A stretch of 33,116 nt of DNA from contig KQ482053.1 of NCBI GenBank assembly GCA_001430745.1, positions 988,442-1,021,557 on the forward strand, in the 5' to 3' direction. Each line of letters starts with the position of its first letter. Positions within the stretch are counted from its first letter, which is position 1. This document shows, piece after piece, positions 20,301 through 29,100 of this stretch. Source of the stretch: Auxenochlorella pyrenoidosa (lineage: Eukaryota > Chlorophyta > Trebouxiophyceae > Chlorellales > Chlorellaceae). The translations under genes and the position numbers were made by a program. The notes under the pieces were generated by a model, which ran no database searches, was not told the origin of the DNA, and saw only the letters and a list, made by a program, of their open reading frames with translations.

Positions 20301-22859
20301 CAGCTTGGCGCCGGTGGCTGCCATGCTGGCAAGGCTGCGCTCCAGCTCTGGACTGCCGTCGCCTGCAGGCCCACAGGCAGGGCCCCGCATTTAATATTTT
20401 GTGCATTACAGCCAATAACCCTGACTCGGGTGCACCAAGGAAGGCTCAGGGTTCAGGGGTTTGCAGCCTCGTCTGAGGTCCCTCCCAGCCCGGCAGGCGC
20501 ACCGTGCTGAGGCGCCTGGTCGGTCATCATAAAGCACAGCATCGAGCAGCAGGTGGGCAGGAGGTTGAACAGCTCTGAGAGCTCGTCCCGGCTGCCTTGC
20601 ACCGCGCCGCGCCCGCCACCCTCTGTTGCCCACTGAAGCAGCGGCAGCAGCCTATGGGGCAGGAGGACGGGGTCCTGATGGGGTGGGAGCAGGCTCCTAA
20701 TGTACCCCAGCAAAGCAACTCAGGCTGCCTGGTCTATCTGTGCAATATGTCCATTCAAGCCCAGCCTGCCACACGGAGGGCCCTGGACACCGGGCCTCCA
20801 TTGCTGGCAACACCTCACCTGTTGGCCTGCTCAAGGAAGAGCACGACGGCGGCGGCGTGGCCCCACACAGGAAAGGGCTTGTGGCCCGGCCCTGGGCTGG
20901 CATCAAGTTCCTCAGGAGGCGCCAGGGCTGCAGGGCAGGCAGCAGCACGTTTGGGCCCTCCACGGCGCTCGAGCAGCCCGGGTGTGGGTTGGCCGGGCCA
21001 TGCCCACCACAATGGCGTTGTGGCTTGGCAAGGTAGCATGCCTGGGTTGGCAGGCCGCCCAACGGTGTAGGCATGCACGCAGACTGTCCGTACCTTGCCC
21101 TGAGCCAGGCTGTATTGATGAGAAGTGAGCACTCACACCTCGGGCAGCCTGTCAAAGGCCCAGCATCCGAACAACTCGGTAAATTGACTGTGCTATCCCC
21201 GCTGACGTGCTGATGTATGCAAGGCCCCAGAAGCCGGTTCAAACCAAACACAACTGCAAGGGAGAGTGGCCTCACACAGGAAAAGCTCCAGCGCTGAGGT
21301 CGCCACATATGCGCTATGGCCGAGGTCCAGCGCACCGTTTCCAAAACTGTAGCGCGCTCGCTGTTCTGCCGCGCCGCCGGTCGATGGCACAGTGTTCACA
21401 TGCGTCAAGGCCTGCATCCAGAGATGGCAGGGAATTGCCCTCGGAATGCGCAATGGCGCGGCAAGTGGCTCGCGGGGGCCTGGATCAGCCTCCAGCCAGC
21501 CTCCCGTTCCTAGGACGCATTCGGCATGACAGGAAACAGGACCCCACCTGGACTGAAGAGCAGCGGTTAGGTGCTGGCAAGGCAAGGAATGCAGAGGGGC
21601 TCACAGCGTGCACGGCGCCTAGCGCGCAGGTCGCCACCCGCAGCGCAGGATCCACACTCCTCTCTCGCCCCCTGCGGAGCAAGCAGCAGGCATGCACCGT
21701 GTCATGCCATTAGAAAAAAACATTCTCTCCTTTGCGGTGAGAACATCTGGCAGGCGACCAGAACACCAGGCCCAGCAAGGAGGGGCAAGTGGCGCAGGGC
21801 AGGGGCAGGCACTGGGTACATGCACAGTGCAAGGCGTAGACACGACAGCTGACTGTGCCAACCCTGCTGAGGGACGGGGCCGCAAGCAGCATGCAGTGAC
21901 AGCAAGTCGCACCGTCTGCCCGTCCTTGGCATGGCCTGCATCGTACGCAGAGCCAGCGAGACCGCGGCACACCACGCAACGAGCAGCGCATCCATGCAGC
22001 CGGCGGCGGCGCTGCACAGCTGCGCCAAGGCCGCCTCGCTGTGCTCGCCACTCGCGCCGCCGCTGGAGCTGCCTGCGCTGCCGCTGGAGCTGCCTGCGCT
22101 GCTGCCTGGGGCGGTGGGGGCTGGCTGGGCGCGCTGCCAGCAGGCATGCGACACCACCAGGAGTGATGCAGCCGAGCAGCTCAGGACCTCCAGTCGGTAT
22201 GCACCCAGCTGCCGCTGCTCAGGCTCCGCCGAAGGGCGCGACCCGTTGGAACAGTAGGACTGTAGGGTGTCTTCGAGTGCCTTCCGGTGCCTGTGTGCAA
22301 GGACATGCAAGGGAGTTCAGAACGGGGCATGCAAGGAGCAGGGCATGCAGCGCAGGCGCCGGCGGGCGCCGCTGCCAGGGCCTTCCCCGCGTGCGGGCGC
22401 TGTAACCCACCGTTCGACTACATCGTGAGCATTCCCCGCAGGCTGCTTGCCCGCTGCGACGTCGCCAGCCGCCCGGAAGGCCAGCCCTGCAAGTTTGCTG
22501 CTGGCGGCAGCAATTTCAGTAGGCACTGTCGTGAATAAGGATGATTGTGCAAGGTTGAGTCTGCAGGCTGGCAAGATACTGCTTAGGGCCTTGTCCAGCG
22601 CCTGCAGATGCCGGGACATGTTTCGCGAAACTGCGGAGGGTGGCGGAGGGTGCAAACACCGGTCCAAAACAGCTTGAAAAGCAGGAAACTCCGTGAAAAG
22701 ACACAAAGGAAGCGGTTGTGAGCAAGCTGCTGCGCCTGCTACGGCGGTGCCGTCACGGAGGCTCTGTCGGAGGGCACTCACTGGCTGCAGTCGCTTGCAG
22801 CAGCAGGCAAGCTCGTTTGAGGCTTTGAAGGCATTATGGAAGCAACTCGCAACTTGCAT
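17350..22859 (-). CDS. Many-exon protein with C-terminal MYND zinc finger (5' part uncertain)
   Basis: Twelve 3' exons are mutually in phase on the minus strand: 20927-20819, 20651-20503, 20362-20237, 20077-19978, 19792-19687, 19520-19419, 19131-19049, 18855-18780, 18637-18553, 18252-18188, 17838-17603 and 17446-17350 (443 codons plus stop). The last two join as NPGCLNLAGASEAALPVLRC then ARCRVVGYCGPACQRAAWAH then HKPACELL, which is a MYND finger (C-x4-C, C-x2-C, C-x3-C, H-x3-C), a protein-protein interaction module. The rest is helical and unrecognised (for example VLFLEQANRLLPLLQW, RFLEATQYRGRMWQYLYPAM). Further upstream, 22290-about 21940 (HRKALEDTLQSYCSN...) and 22859-about 22430 (starts MQVASCFHNAFKASNE) look coding, but their junctions are not resolved: the donor near GAACGGTGG/GTTACA fits the next exon only if the acceptor is at 22281. 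Function unknown. Confidence 0.65.
22061..22105 (-). repeat. 18-base coding repeat (Gly/Ser linker)
   Basis: Two copies of an 18-base unit encode repeated GSSSGSA-like residues between helical parts of the upstream exon of the MYND gene. It is a likely flexible linker and a sign that this exon is translated. Confidence 0.5.
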
Positions 22860-23365
22860 GACCTAGGTTTTTTTAAAGGCAGCATCCTGCCGAACCCTGC
22901 TGACGGAGGCAAAGCCACACATGTGAGCAGCCGGCTACAGGGAAATTTTTGTGTTGCAAACCAGGAAGCCTCGGTAAGAGCCATCGCATTCATTTATTAG
23001 TACGGTTGAACCTTGTGGCACCTCTTGGCCAGATAGGACATTCAAGTGATGAGATTCAAGTCGACGCAGCGGCTCGTGCTCATGCGCCACCCACAGGGCA
23101 GCGCTGCACAGCGTGCCCCCTGGCTGCCGACCTCTTGATCTCCCTCTGGTGCCAGCAGCCTTGCTCAGTTTCCATCCCCAAAGTACCTTCGAAATGTTTT
23201 AAAGGGCTGCAGGTCATGCAGCTGCTACCCAATATTCCTCAGACACATGGCAAGAGCAGCGGCTGCCAGAGAGACAGAGCGAGAGAGCGCGCGAGAGAGA
23301 GCTCTCGAGAGCTCTCGAGAGCTGGTCTTCTCATGATGGATTGCTCAAGGCCGGGAACTTTCGCT
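22860..23365. other. Intergenic region with purine-rich palindrome
   Basis: The region lies upstream of the MYND gene and downstream of the first ARM-MYND paralog (both minus). It is comparatively AT-rich (for example TTTTTTTAAAGG near 22868 and GTTTTAAAGG near 23197). No coding region is supported. It ends in a GA-rich stretch with a perfect palindrome (23300-23323). Confidence 0.5.
23300..23323. repeat. 24-base perfect palindrome in a GA repeat
   Basis: Two overlapping copies of AGCTCTCGAGAGCT form a 24-base sequence identical to its own reverse complement, next to (GA)n/(CG)n-rich sequence at 23272-23299. It lies 43 bases past the stop codon of the ARM-MYND gene, so it would form a strong stem in that 3' UTR. 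Confidence 0.85.
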
Positions 23366-24805
23366 TCAGGCCGGCTTGCAGGTGTCGCGGTGTGTGGGCC
23401 AGTGCGCGCGCTGGCACTCTGGGCTGCAGAGGGGATTAGAAGGGGCGGCAGCTGAGGTGCATGACATCAGAGCGTGGCTGAGCAAGGGAAGGCAGGCCGC
23501 CACGCCTGCGAGCCTACTGCTTTGCCGACTTCTGGCCCACAACAAAGATCCTGTCCTGGCGACCCCGCCCCTACACCTCCCCCCGGGCGAGTGAGCTTGC
23601 CTGCAGTAGTGCACCAAGCAGCAGGCGCTGCAGCGGCGCAGGCCGCTCGTCTTGCCGCAGCCGACCGCGGCGCACACGCGCTGGGGCTGGTGCGGGCTGC
23701 TGACGGGCTGCGGCGAGGGGCTGCTGGCGAGCTCTGCCTGGGGCAGTGCTGTCGCAGAGTTCCTTGACGCCTGTCCAAACTGCTGCAGCTCGCTGGCTGC
23801 CGTGGACCGCACCTCACGATTGACTGTTCTGCTGTGTGCCAAGCGCTGCAGCACAGCCAGGCCGCCAGCTGTAAAGATGGCCTGCATGTGTGCACTGCTG
23901 GCCTGCCCCAGGTTGCCCAGGGCTCGGGCAGCAGCCATCACCGCCGTGGTGTCTGTGCTGCAGCACAGCAGCTGAAGCAGGGCGGGGATGGCCCCAGCGT
24001 CCACCACAGCTTGGCTGCTGTGCGCCGCGAGGTTGCACAGTGCCTGTGCTGCTGCGCACTGCACGTCCAGGGAGGGGCTGGAGAGGCTGCCCACCAGGGC
24101 TGACACCAAGCCCGCTGCCAGAACCTCGTGTGCCAGCTGCCCGCCCTGCGTGGCGAGGTTGGCGAGCACGCTGCGTGCTGCAGCCTGGTCATCTGCACTG
24201 GCGCTGCCCCCCACCAGGGTGGAGAGGACCGAGATCATGCCGGCGGCGCCGGCAGGGCTCCATAGCTCCTCCCTGGCAGCGTAGAGCGCTCCCAGAAGGT
24301 GAGCAGTGGCTGCATCCGCACACGGCAGCCACTGGCCTCTCTTGAGCACCGCGCGCACAGCGGCGGGGACCAGGATGTCCCCTGCCGCCAGGACCGCCCC
24401 CTGGTCGGCCCCAGCATGGCTGAACAGGGCGCTGATGCCATCGACAGCCACCACGCAGGCATCTTCATGCCACTGCTGCTCTTGCCCGTCGCGTGGGTGT
24501 GCCTCGAGCTCACGCAGCAGCTGGAGCAGGGCGGGGATGGCGCCGGCCTCTGCCACAGCTGCCCGCAGCTCGGGGGCCAGTGCCATCAGGGCCAGTATGC
24601 GGGCCACCGCTATCTGTGCGTCCATGCTGCCCCCGCTGCGCAGCCGCTGCACCAGCAGGGGAAGGCCGCCTGCTGCCACAAGCCGACCGCGCGCAGCATC
24701 CTTTGCCAGCAGCAACGCCAGAAGCGGCCTCAGAACGTCGTCGTCGCCGCTGCGCAGGCGGAGCAGCAGTGCTGGGATGGTGTGCCGATGCCGCCGTTTG
24801 GCCAT
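23366..24805 (-). CDS. Armadillo-repeat protein with C-terminal MYND zinc finger, copy A
   Basis: Two exons, 24805-23601 and 23423-23366 (420 residues). The start MAKRRHRHTIPALLLRLRSG matches the start of copy B (27154), so the upstream open frame to 25558 is not used as coding. Residues about 10-330 are Armadillo/HEAT-like helical repeats: AAGGLPLLVQRLRSG, AEAGAIPALLQLLRE, AAGLVSALVGSLSSPSLDVQ, CAAAQALCNLAAHSSQAVVD, AGAIPALLQLL, and AAARALGNLGQASS. A Ser/Pro/Gln linker leads to the MYND finger: CAAVGCGKTSGLRRCSACC, LVHYC, SPECQRAHWPTHRDTC. The intron splits HYC from SPEC and begins with GC (CTGCAG/GCAAGC); with it the finger is complete. ARM repeats and MYND both bind proteins, so a scaffold or adaptor role is likely, but no partner is visible. 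Tandem paralog of the next gene. Confidence 0.9.
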   Translation of the reverse strand: MAKRRHRHTIPALLLRLRSGDDDVLRPLLALLLAKDAARGRLVAAGGLPLLVQRLRSGGSMDAQIAVARILALMALAPELRAAVAEAGAIPALLQLLRELEAHPRDGQEQQWHEDACVVAVDGISALFSHAGADQGAVLAAGDILVPAAVRAVLKRGQWLPCADAATAHLLGALYAAREELWSPAGAAGMISVLSTLVGGSASADDQAAARSVLANLATQGGQLAHEVLAAGLVSALVGSLSSPSLDVQCAAAQALCNLAAHSSQAVVDAGAIPALLQLLCCSTDTTAVMAAARALGNLGQASSAHMQAIFTAGGLAVLQRLAHSRTVNREVRSTAASELQQFGQASRNSATALPQAELASSPSPQPVSSPHQPQRVCAAVGCGKTSGLRRCSACCLVHYCRQAHSPGGRCRGGVARTGSLLWARSRQSSRLAGVAACLPLLSHALMSCTSAAAPSNPLCSPECQRAHWPTHRDTCKPA

Positions 24806-25732
24806 TTCAAGCCTGCACAGTGAGGCGAGACATTGAGCAAGCTTCACTTGGCTCCTCAGCGAGGGGGAGGCGGCCCAGGGTGGTCGGGTCCGGGTGGGCA
24901 GCCTGCAGCACTGAAGGAGCCCTCGGTTGTAACCTACTTGGGGAAGCTGCCATGATTGAACGCCTCCAGCCCAGACAGTGGTCTTTGTGTCCGTGCTTTC
25001 GCTGCGGGCAGCTCTCCCGGGGGGTGCTGACCAGTGCCAGATTAGGAGAAGATGAGGCTGTGCAGCTTGCTGCAGCAGGCAACAATCGAGGCTGATATAG
25101 GGCAGAGAAGGGACTTCTGGCTCGACAGCAGTTTCAGCATGCAGCGCAGCCACTCCTACTTTTTGTCCGCTGCCCTCACTTGTTGGCATCATATTGCAGT
25201 TGTTGAGGATGAGCAGCATGCGATGAAGGGTGCAGCAGTCACCCCTCCATTTAGACCTGTCCGCTGTTGCCGCCGCCCCAGCCGCCGGCAGCACCGCGCC
25301 CCGCTGGAGCGCCCGCTCGTCTCCCCTTGCTGTTCCAGACTGCATGTGTGCCTGGCCTCTGGGGGCGCCTCCATGAAGCCTGCCGTAGCCTGAAGGTGCT
25401 GCCTTATGTGCGGCCCAAGCTGCGCCACCTCTGATGCTAACAAGCAGACCCCGCAGCAAGCAGTGCCCTTGCCAGCCGCCAGGCTGCGCCAGCATGGCTG
25501 CCACGTGCACAGCCTGCCCCTGCTGCTGACGGTGGGGCAGCGATAGCAAGGGTTGCATGCGCCCTGTGGGGCCAGCAGCTTCACTCGTAACTTAGTCCTG
25601 CAGGGCTACTACCACACCCTTAGCTGCAGGTCATGCAAATGGCGTCATGGCATTTTCGACCTGGTCGTGCAAGAGCGCTGAATGCCTGGGTGCTTAGGCA
25701 CCGGTCAGCTGAGCTTCGGCGCGTCTGCCCCT
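24806..25732. other. Intergenic region between ARM-MYND paralogs (promoter/5' UTR of copy A)
   Basis: The frame upstream of copy A stays open to 25558 but has no conserved protein pattern. A CTGTGCAG acceptor-like site lies just before the ATG, and the same site is found at copy B, so a 5' UTR intron is possible. The block 25181-25390 resembles 27521-27835 upstream of copy B. Confidence 0.45.
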
Positions 25733-27154
25733 TCAGGCCGGCTTGCAGGTGCTGCGGTGGGTCGGCCAGTGTGCGCGCTGGCACTCTGGGCTGCAAGGGG
25801 CATGGAGGCCGCAGAAGTTCAGGTGCATGACAGGGAGCACCGCCTGATGAGGTCTGATGTCAACAGGCCAATTACTGCAGCCTGTCCGGGCCAGCCTGCC
25901 ACCCAGCCTGCTGATCACCCACAACAAGCATCCTCTCCTCACACTGGCCCCCCTGGGAGCTTGCCTACAGTAGCGCACCAAGCTGCAGGCGCTGCAGCGG
26001 CGCAGGCCGCTCGTCTTGCCGCAGCCAACAGCGGCGCAGACGCGCTGGGGCTGGTGCGGGCTGCTTGCTGGCTGCGGCGAGGAGCTGCTGGCAGGCTCTG
26101 CCTGGGGCAGTGCTGTCGCAGAGTTCCTTGACGCCTGTCCAAACTGCTGCAGCTCGCTGGCTGCCGTGGACCGCACCTCACGATTGACTGTTCTGCTGTG
26201 TGCCAAGCGCTGCAGCACAGCCAGGCCGCCTGCCGCAGCGATGGCCTGCCTGCACTCGCTGCTGACCTCCCCCAGGTTGCCCAGGGCTCGGGCAGCAGCC
26301 TGCAGCGCCGTGGTTTCTCTGCTGCGGCGCAGCAGCCGAATCAATGCGGGGATGCCCCCAGCGTCCACCACAGCCTGGCTGCACTGCCCAGCGAGGTTGC
26401 ACAGTGCCTGTGCTGCTGCGCACTGCACGTCCAGTGAGGGGCTGGAGAGGCCGTTCAATAGGGCGGGCACCAAGCCCGCTGCCACAACCTCGGCGGCGAG
26501 CTGCCCGCTGTATGCGGTGAGGTTGGCAAGCACGCTGCACGCTGCAACCTGCTCCTCTGTGCTGGCGCTGCCCCCCACCAGGGGTGTGAGGGCCGGGACG
26601 ACGCCGGCGGCGCTGGCAGCGTTCCGGAGATCTTCCCTGGCTTCGAAGAGCGCCCCAAGCAGGCATGCCGCAGCCGCACGCGGCACATAGCGGCCTCTGT
26701 TTAGCAGTGCTCGCGCCGTGGCAGGGACCAAAATGTCCCCTGCTGCCAGGACCGCCCCCTGGTCGGCCCCAGCGTGGCTGAACAGGGCGCTGATGCCAGC
26801 GACAGCAAAAAGGCAGGCATCTTTATCCCACGGCTGCTCCCCCACGCTGCGGTGGTCTGCCTCACGCAACAGCTGGAGCAGGGCGGGGATGGCGCCGGCC
26901 TCTGCCACATCAGCCCGCAGCTCGCGGGCCATTGCCATCTGAGCCAGTATAATTGCCACCGCTATCTGTGCGTCCATGCTGCCCCCGCTGCGCAGCCGCT
27001 GCACCAGCAGGGGAAGGCCGCCTGCTGCCACAAGCCGACCGCGCGCAGCATCCTTTGCCAGCAGCAACGCCAGAAGCGGCCTCAGAACGTCGTCATCGCC
27101 GCTGCGCAGGCGGTGCAGCAGGATTGGGATGTCGAGACGCTGTCGTCCTGCCAT
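25733..27154 (-). CDS. Armadillo-repeat protein with C-terminal MYND zinc finger, copy B
   Basis: Two exons, 27154-25965 and 25790-25733 (415 residues). The start is MAGRQRLDIPILLHRLRSGD. Repeats as in copy A: AAGGLPLLVQRLRSG, AEAGAIPALLQLLRE, AAGLVPALLNGLSSPSLDVQ, CAAAQALCNLAGQCSQAVVD, AGGIPALIRLLRRS and AAARALGNLGEVSSE. The MYND finger (CAAVGCGKTSGLRRCSACS, LVRYC, SPECQRAHWPTHRSTC) is again split by an intron that starts with GC (CTGTAG/GCAAGC), at exactly the same codon phase as copy A. Coding offset between the copies is about 2.35 kb. Two blocks of about 140 bases at either end of the ARM region are identical between copies, while the middle differs at many codons. Both copies are intact. 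Function unknown beyond a likely protein-binding role. Confidence 0.9.
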   Translation of the reverse strand: MAGRQRLDIPILLHRLRSGDDDVLRPLLALLLAKDAARGRLVAAGGLPLLVQRLRSGGSMDAQIAVAIILAQMAMARELRADVAEAGAIPALLQLLREADHRSVGEQPWDKDACLFAVAGISALFSHAGADQGAVLAAGDILVPATARALLNRGRYVPRAAAACLLGALFEAREDLRNAASAAGVVPALTPLVGGSASTEEQVAACSVLANLTAYSGQLAAEVVAAGLVPALLNGLSSPSLDVQCAAAQALCNLAGQCSQAVVDAGGIPALIRLLRRSRETTALQAAARALGNLGEVSSECRQAIAAAGGLAVLQRLAHSRTVNREVRSTAASELQQFGQASRNSATALPQAEPASSSSPQPASSPHQPQRVCAAVGCGKTSGLRRCSACSLVRYCRQAPRGASVRRGCLLWVISRLGGRLARTGCSNWPVDIRPHQAVLPVMHLNFCGLHAPCSPECQRAHWPTHRSTCKPA

Positions 27155-29100
27155 TACAAGCCTGCAGTGGACGAGGCATTAAGCAAGCTTCAATAGTGTT
27201 TAGGCGAGGGGAGGTGCCGAGGGTGGCAGTAGCCGGGCGGGCACTGGGCCCTGCTGATGTAACCTACTGGGAGAGTGCTCTCTCAGCTTTCATGCTCATG
27301 AAGCTGCCGGTGATCGAAGGCCTCCAGCCTAAGCAGTGGTCCTTGTTCACATGAGTCCGCTATAAGCTGCAGCTCTCCCCAGGCGCCTCAGCAGTTGGAG
27401 AAGATAGAGGCAGTGCAGGGAGCTGCGGCAGGCAGCAATCGAGGTTGAGTGAAGGGCAGAGCAGGACTTTTGGCCAGCATGCAGCGCAGCCCACTGCTGA
27501 TTGTGTAAGTTGACCTCATTTGTTGGCATCATATTGCAGCCGGTGAGGACGATACATGTGGCTACAGCTCCTCATGGGAAAAGCCTGCGCAGGCGCCCTG
27601 CTGAGCTAGGGCTTGAAGACTACCAGCGTGCTGTCCGGCTGCCTGGAGCACCTGCCAAGGAGAGGTGCGCACAAGCACTCTGCCGACTACTGGGAGCGAG
27701 CACGTTGTTGTCTGCTGTTGCCGCTGCCCCAGCCGCAGGCAGCACCTCACCCGTCGGAGCGCCCGCTCATCTCCCTCGGCCCTTGAAGGCTCACGCACGT
27801 GTGCCTGGCCTCTGGGGCCCGCCATGCAGCCTGGCACAGTCCGGAGATGCTGTATATATGTGCGCAAGTAGGGATGCATGAGACCACCCCTGCAGTTCAA
27901 GACAAGACCCTGCAGCAGGCAGCAGGCAGGCTACGCGGCCTGCTCTTGGCAGCAACCTGGACCGTGCCCAGCCTACGGATGCACCTGCAGCATGCTTCCT
28001 CCTACATTTGCATCTCCCCCTGGTGGTGCGCTGCCCACGAGCTTGCAGCGCCTCTCAGCGCTGCAATACCTGCAGCTTGATCTAATGTCATTGCCTCCTG
28101 GACTCTGCCTTCCAGACTCGCTGACAGGCACTGGACTGCCGCCGGCTGTGCACCCTTGAGCGCCTGCCCCATGTGCTGCGGGAGCGCTGCTGTGCGTGTG
28201 CATGCAGCGACGTGCCGCACCTGCTGCCTGGCCATCAAGGACTCACCCCGACACCACCCCAGCCACAAACTCCTGTTTGCAGGGCATCGTTGATTCTTTG
28301 CCTGGTTGCATCGTCTTGTTCGCTTGCCTGGTTGCCAGCATGTCGATCATGCGGTCCTAACAAAACTGCCCAAGGAAAAGTTAGTGGTTCAAGATGCTGG
28401 CTGGCGGGGCACTGGCCCTAGCTGCTGCGAGGCGCCGCTTCAGCAACAAGCACATGGATACGCACTGGCGAGCTAGGAGACGGGATGCCCCTGGTAAGAT
28501 GTTCTCCTGGCAGCACAAACCACCTGCACTTCACAGCCCTGTATGTTCCCAGGGCTTTACAATGGATGGCATCAACGCGGCAGGAGTCGCTGTACTGCTG
28601 GACAGAGGTTGACAGGCAAAGGCATACAGGGGGGGTGGAGTCGGGGCGCTAGAGGATGGTAGTGTACAGGAGGGGTGGGCAATGGACAGCTGGATGCATG
28701 CACTGTGGCCCACAGTGGGCACTGAAGGAGGGGCGGTTCTGATTGATCGCCAGGCAGGAAATTAGATTGCGGATGAGATGGGGCGGGATGGCAGTAAGAA
28801 AGGCAGGGAGGCGGGGTCGAAGCCGCCATTGCAAGTGGCAGATTCGAGACCCAGTGGCAGACAGACCCCGAGGTTGTTCTGATGAGAAATGCACTGATCA
28901 GTTGGTTGCTCTGGAAAGTTCAAAGGTTCGTTCAATGGAATCGGCTGCAGGCTCAGGGGGAAGACTGCAGGCCGGGGAAGGGACGGCAAGCTGACAGCCA
29001 GACTGCTGTGCATGTGAGCAGCAGCAGCCAGCCCTGGGTGCGGGCGGCTCCTTGGCAAAGCCCCCCAACCTTGCGGGCCTCCCGGCACGGCAGCCGCAGC
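27155..29100. other. Long intergenic region, upstream of ARM-MYND copy B
   Basis: Nearly 2 kb without a convincing gene. 27155-27840 is the promoter side of copy B and contains the block shared with copy A. Around 27990-28130 a short plus-strand frame reads LQRLSALQYLQLDLMSLPPG, which resembles one leucine-rich repeat; it has no clear exons around it. 28560-29100 is AT-richer and holds the 3' flank of the CBM20 gene. No RNA gene was recognised. Confidence 0.4.
27995..28130 (+). other. Possible leucine-rich-repeat relic
   Basis: One plus-strand frame contains LPTSLQRLSALQYLQLDLMS followed by LPPGLCLPDSL, close to the LxxLxxLxxLxL pattern of plant-type LRRs. Only one repeat is visible. No start, splice-supported neighbours or continuing repeats were found, so it may be a relic or chance. 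Confidence 0.2.

Noticed and set aside
20928..21940. Additional exons of the MYND gene within this 1-kb stretch
   Set aside because: Several open frames exist, but none has both splice sites in a phase that links to the neighbours and a protein-like composition, so none is called.
24806..25558. In-frame N-terminal extension of ARM-MYND copy A (about 250 codons)
   Set aside because: No protein pattern; copy B starts at the equivalent ATG and its upstream frame is not open. Treated as promoter/5' UTR.
28394..28612. 72-codon plus-strand frame near the start of the CBM20 gene's 3' flank
   Set aside because: No recognisable domain, no splice-supported neighbours, composition like random GC-rich sequence.
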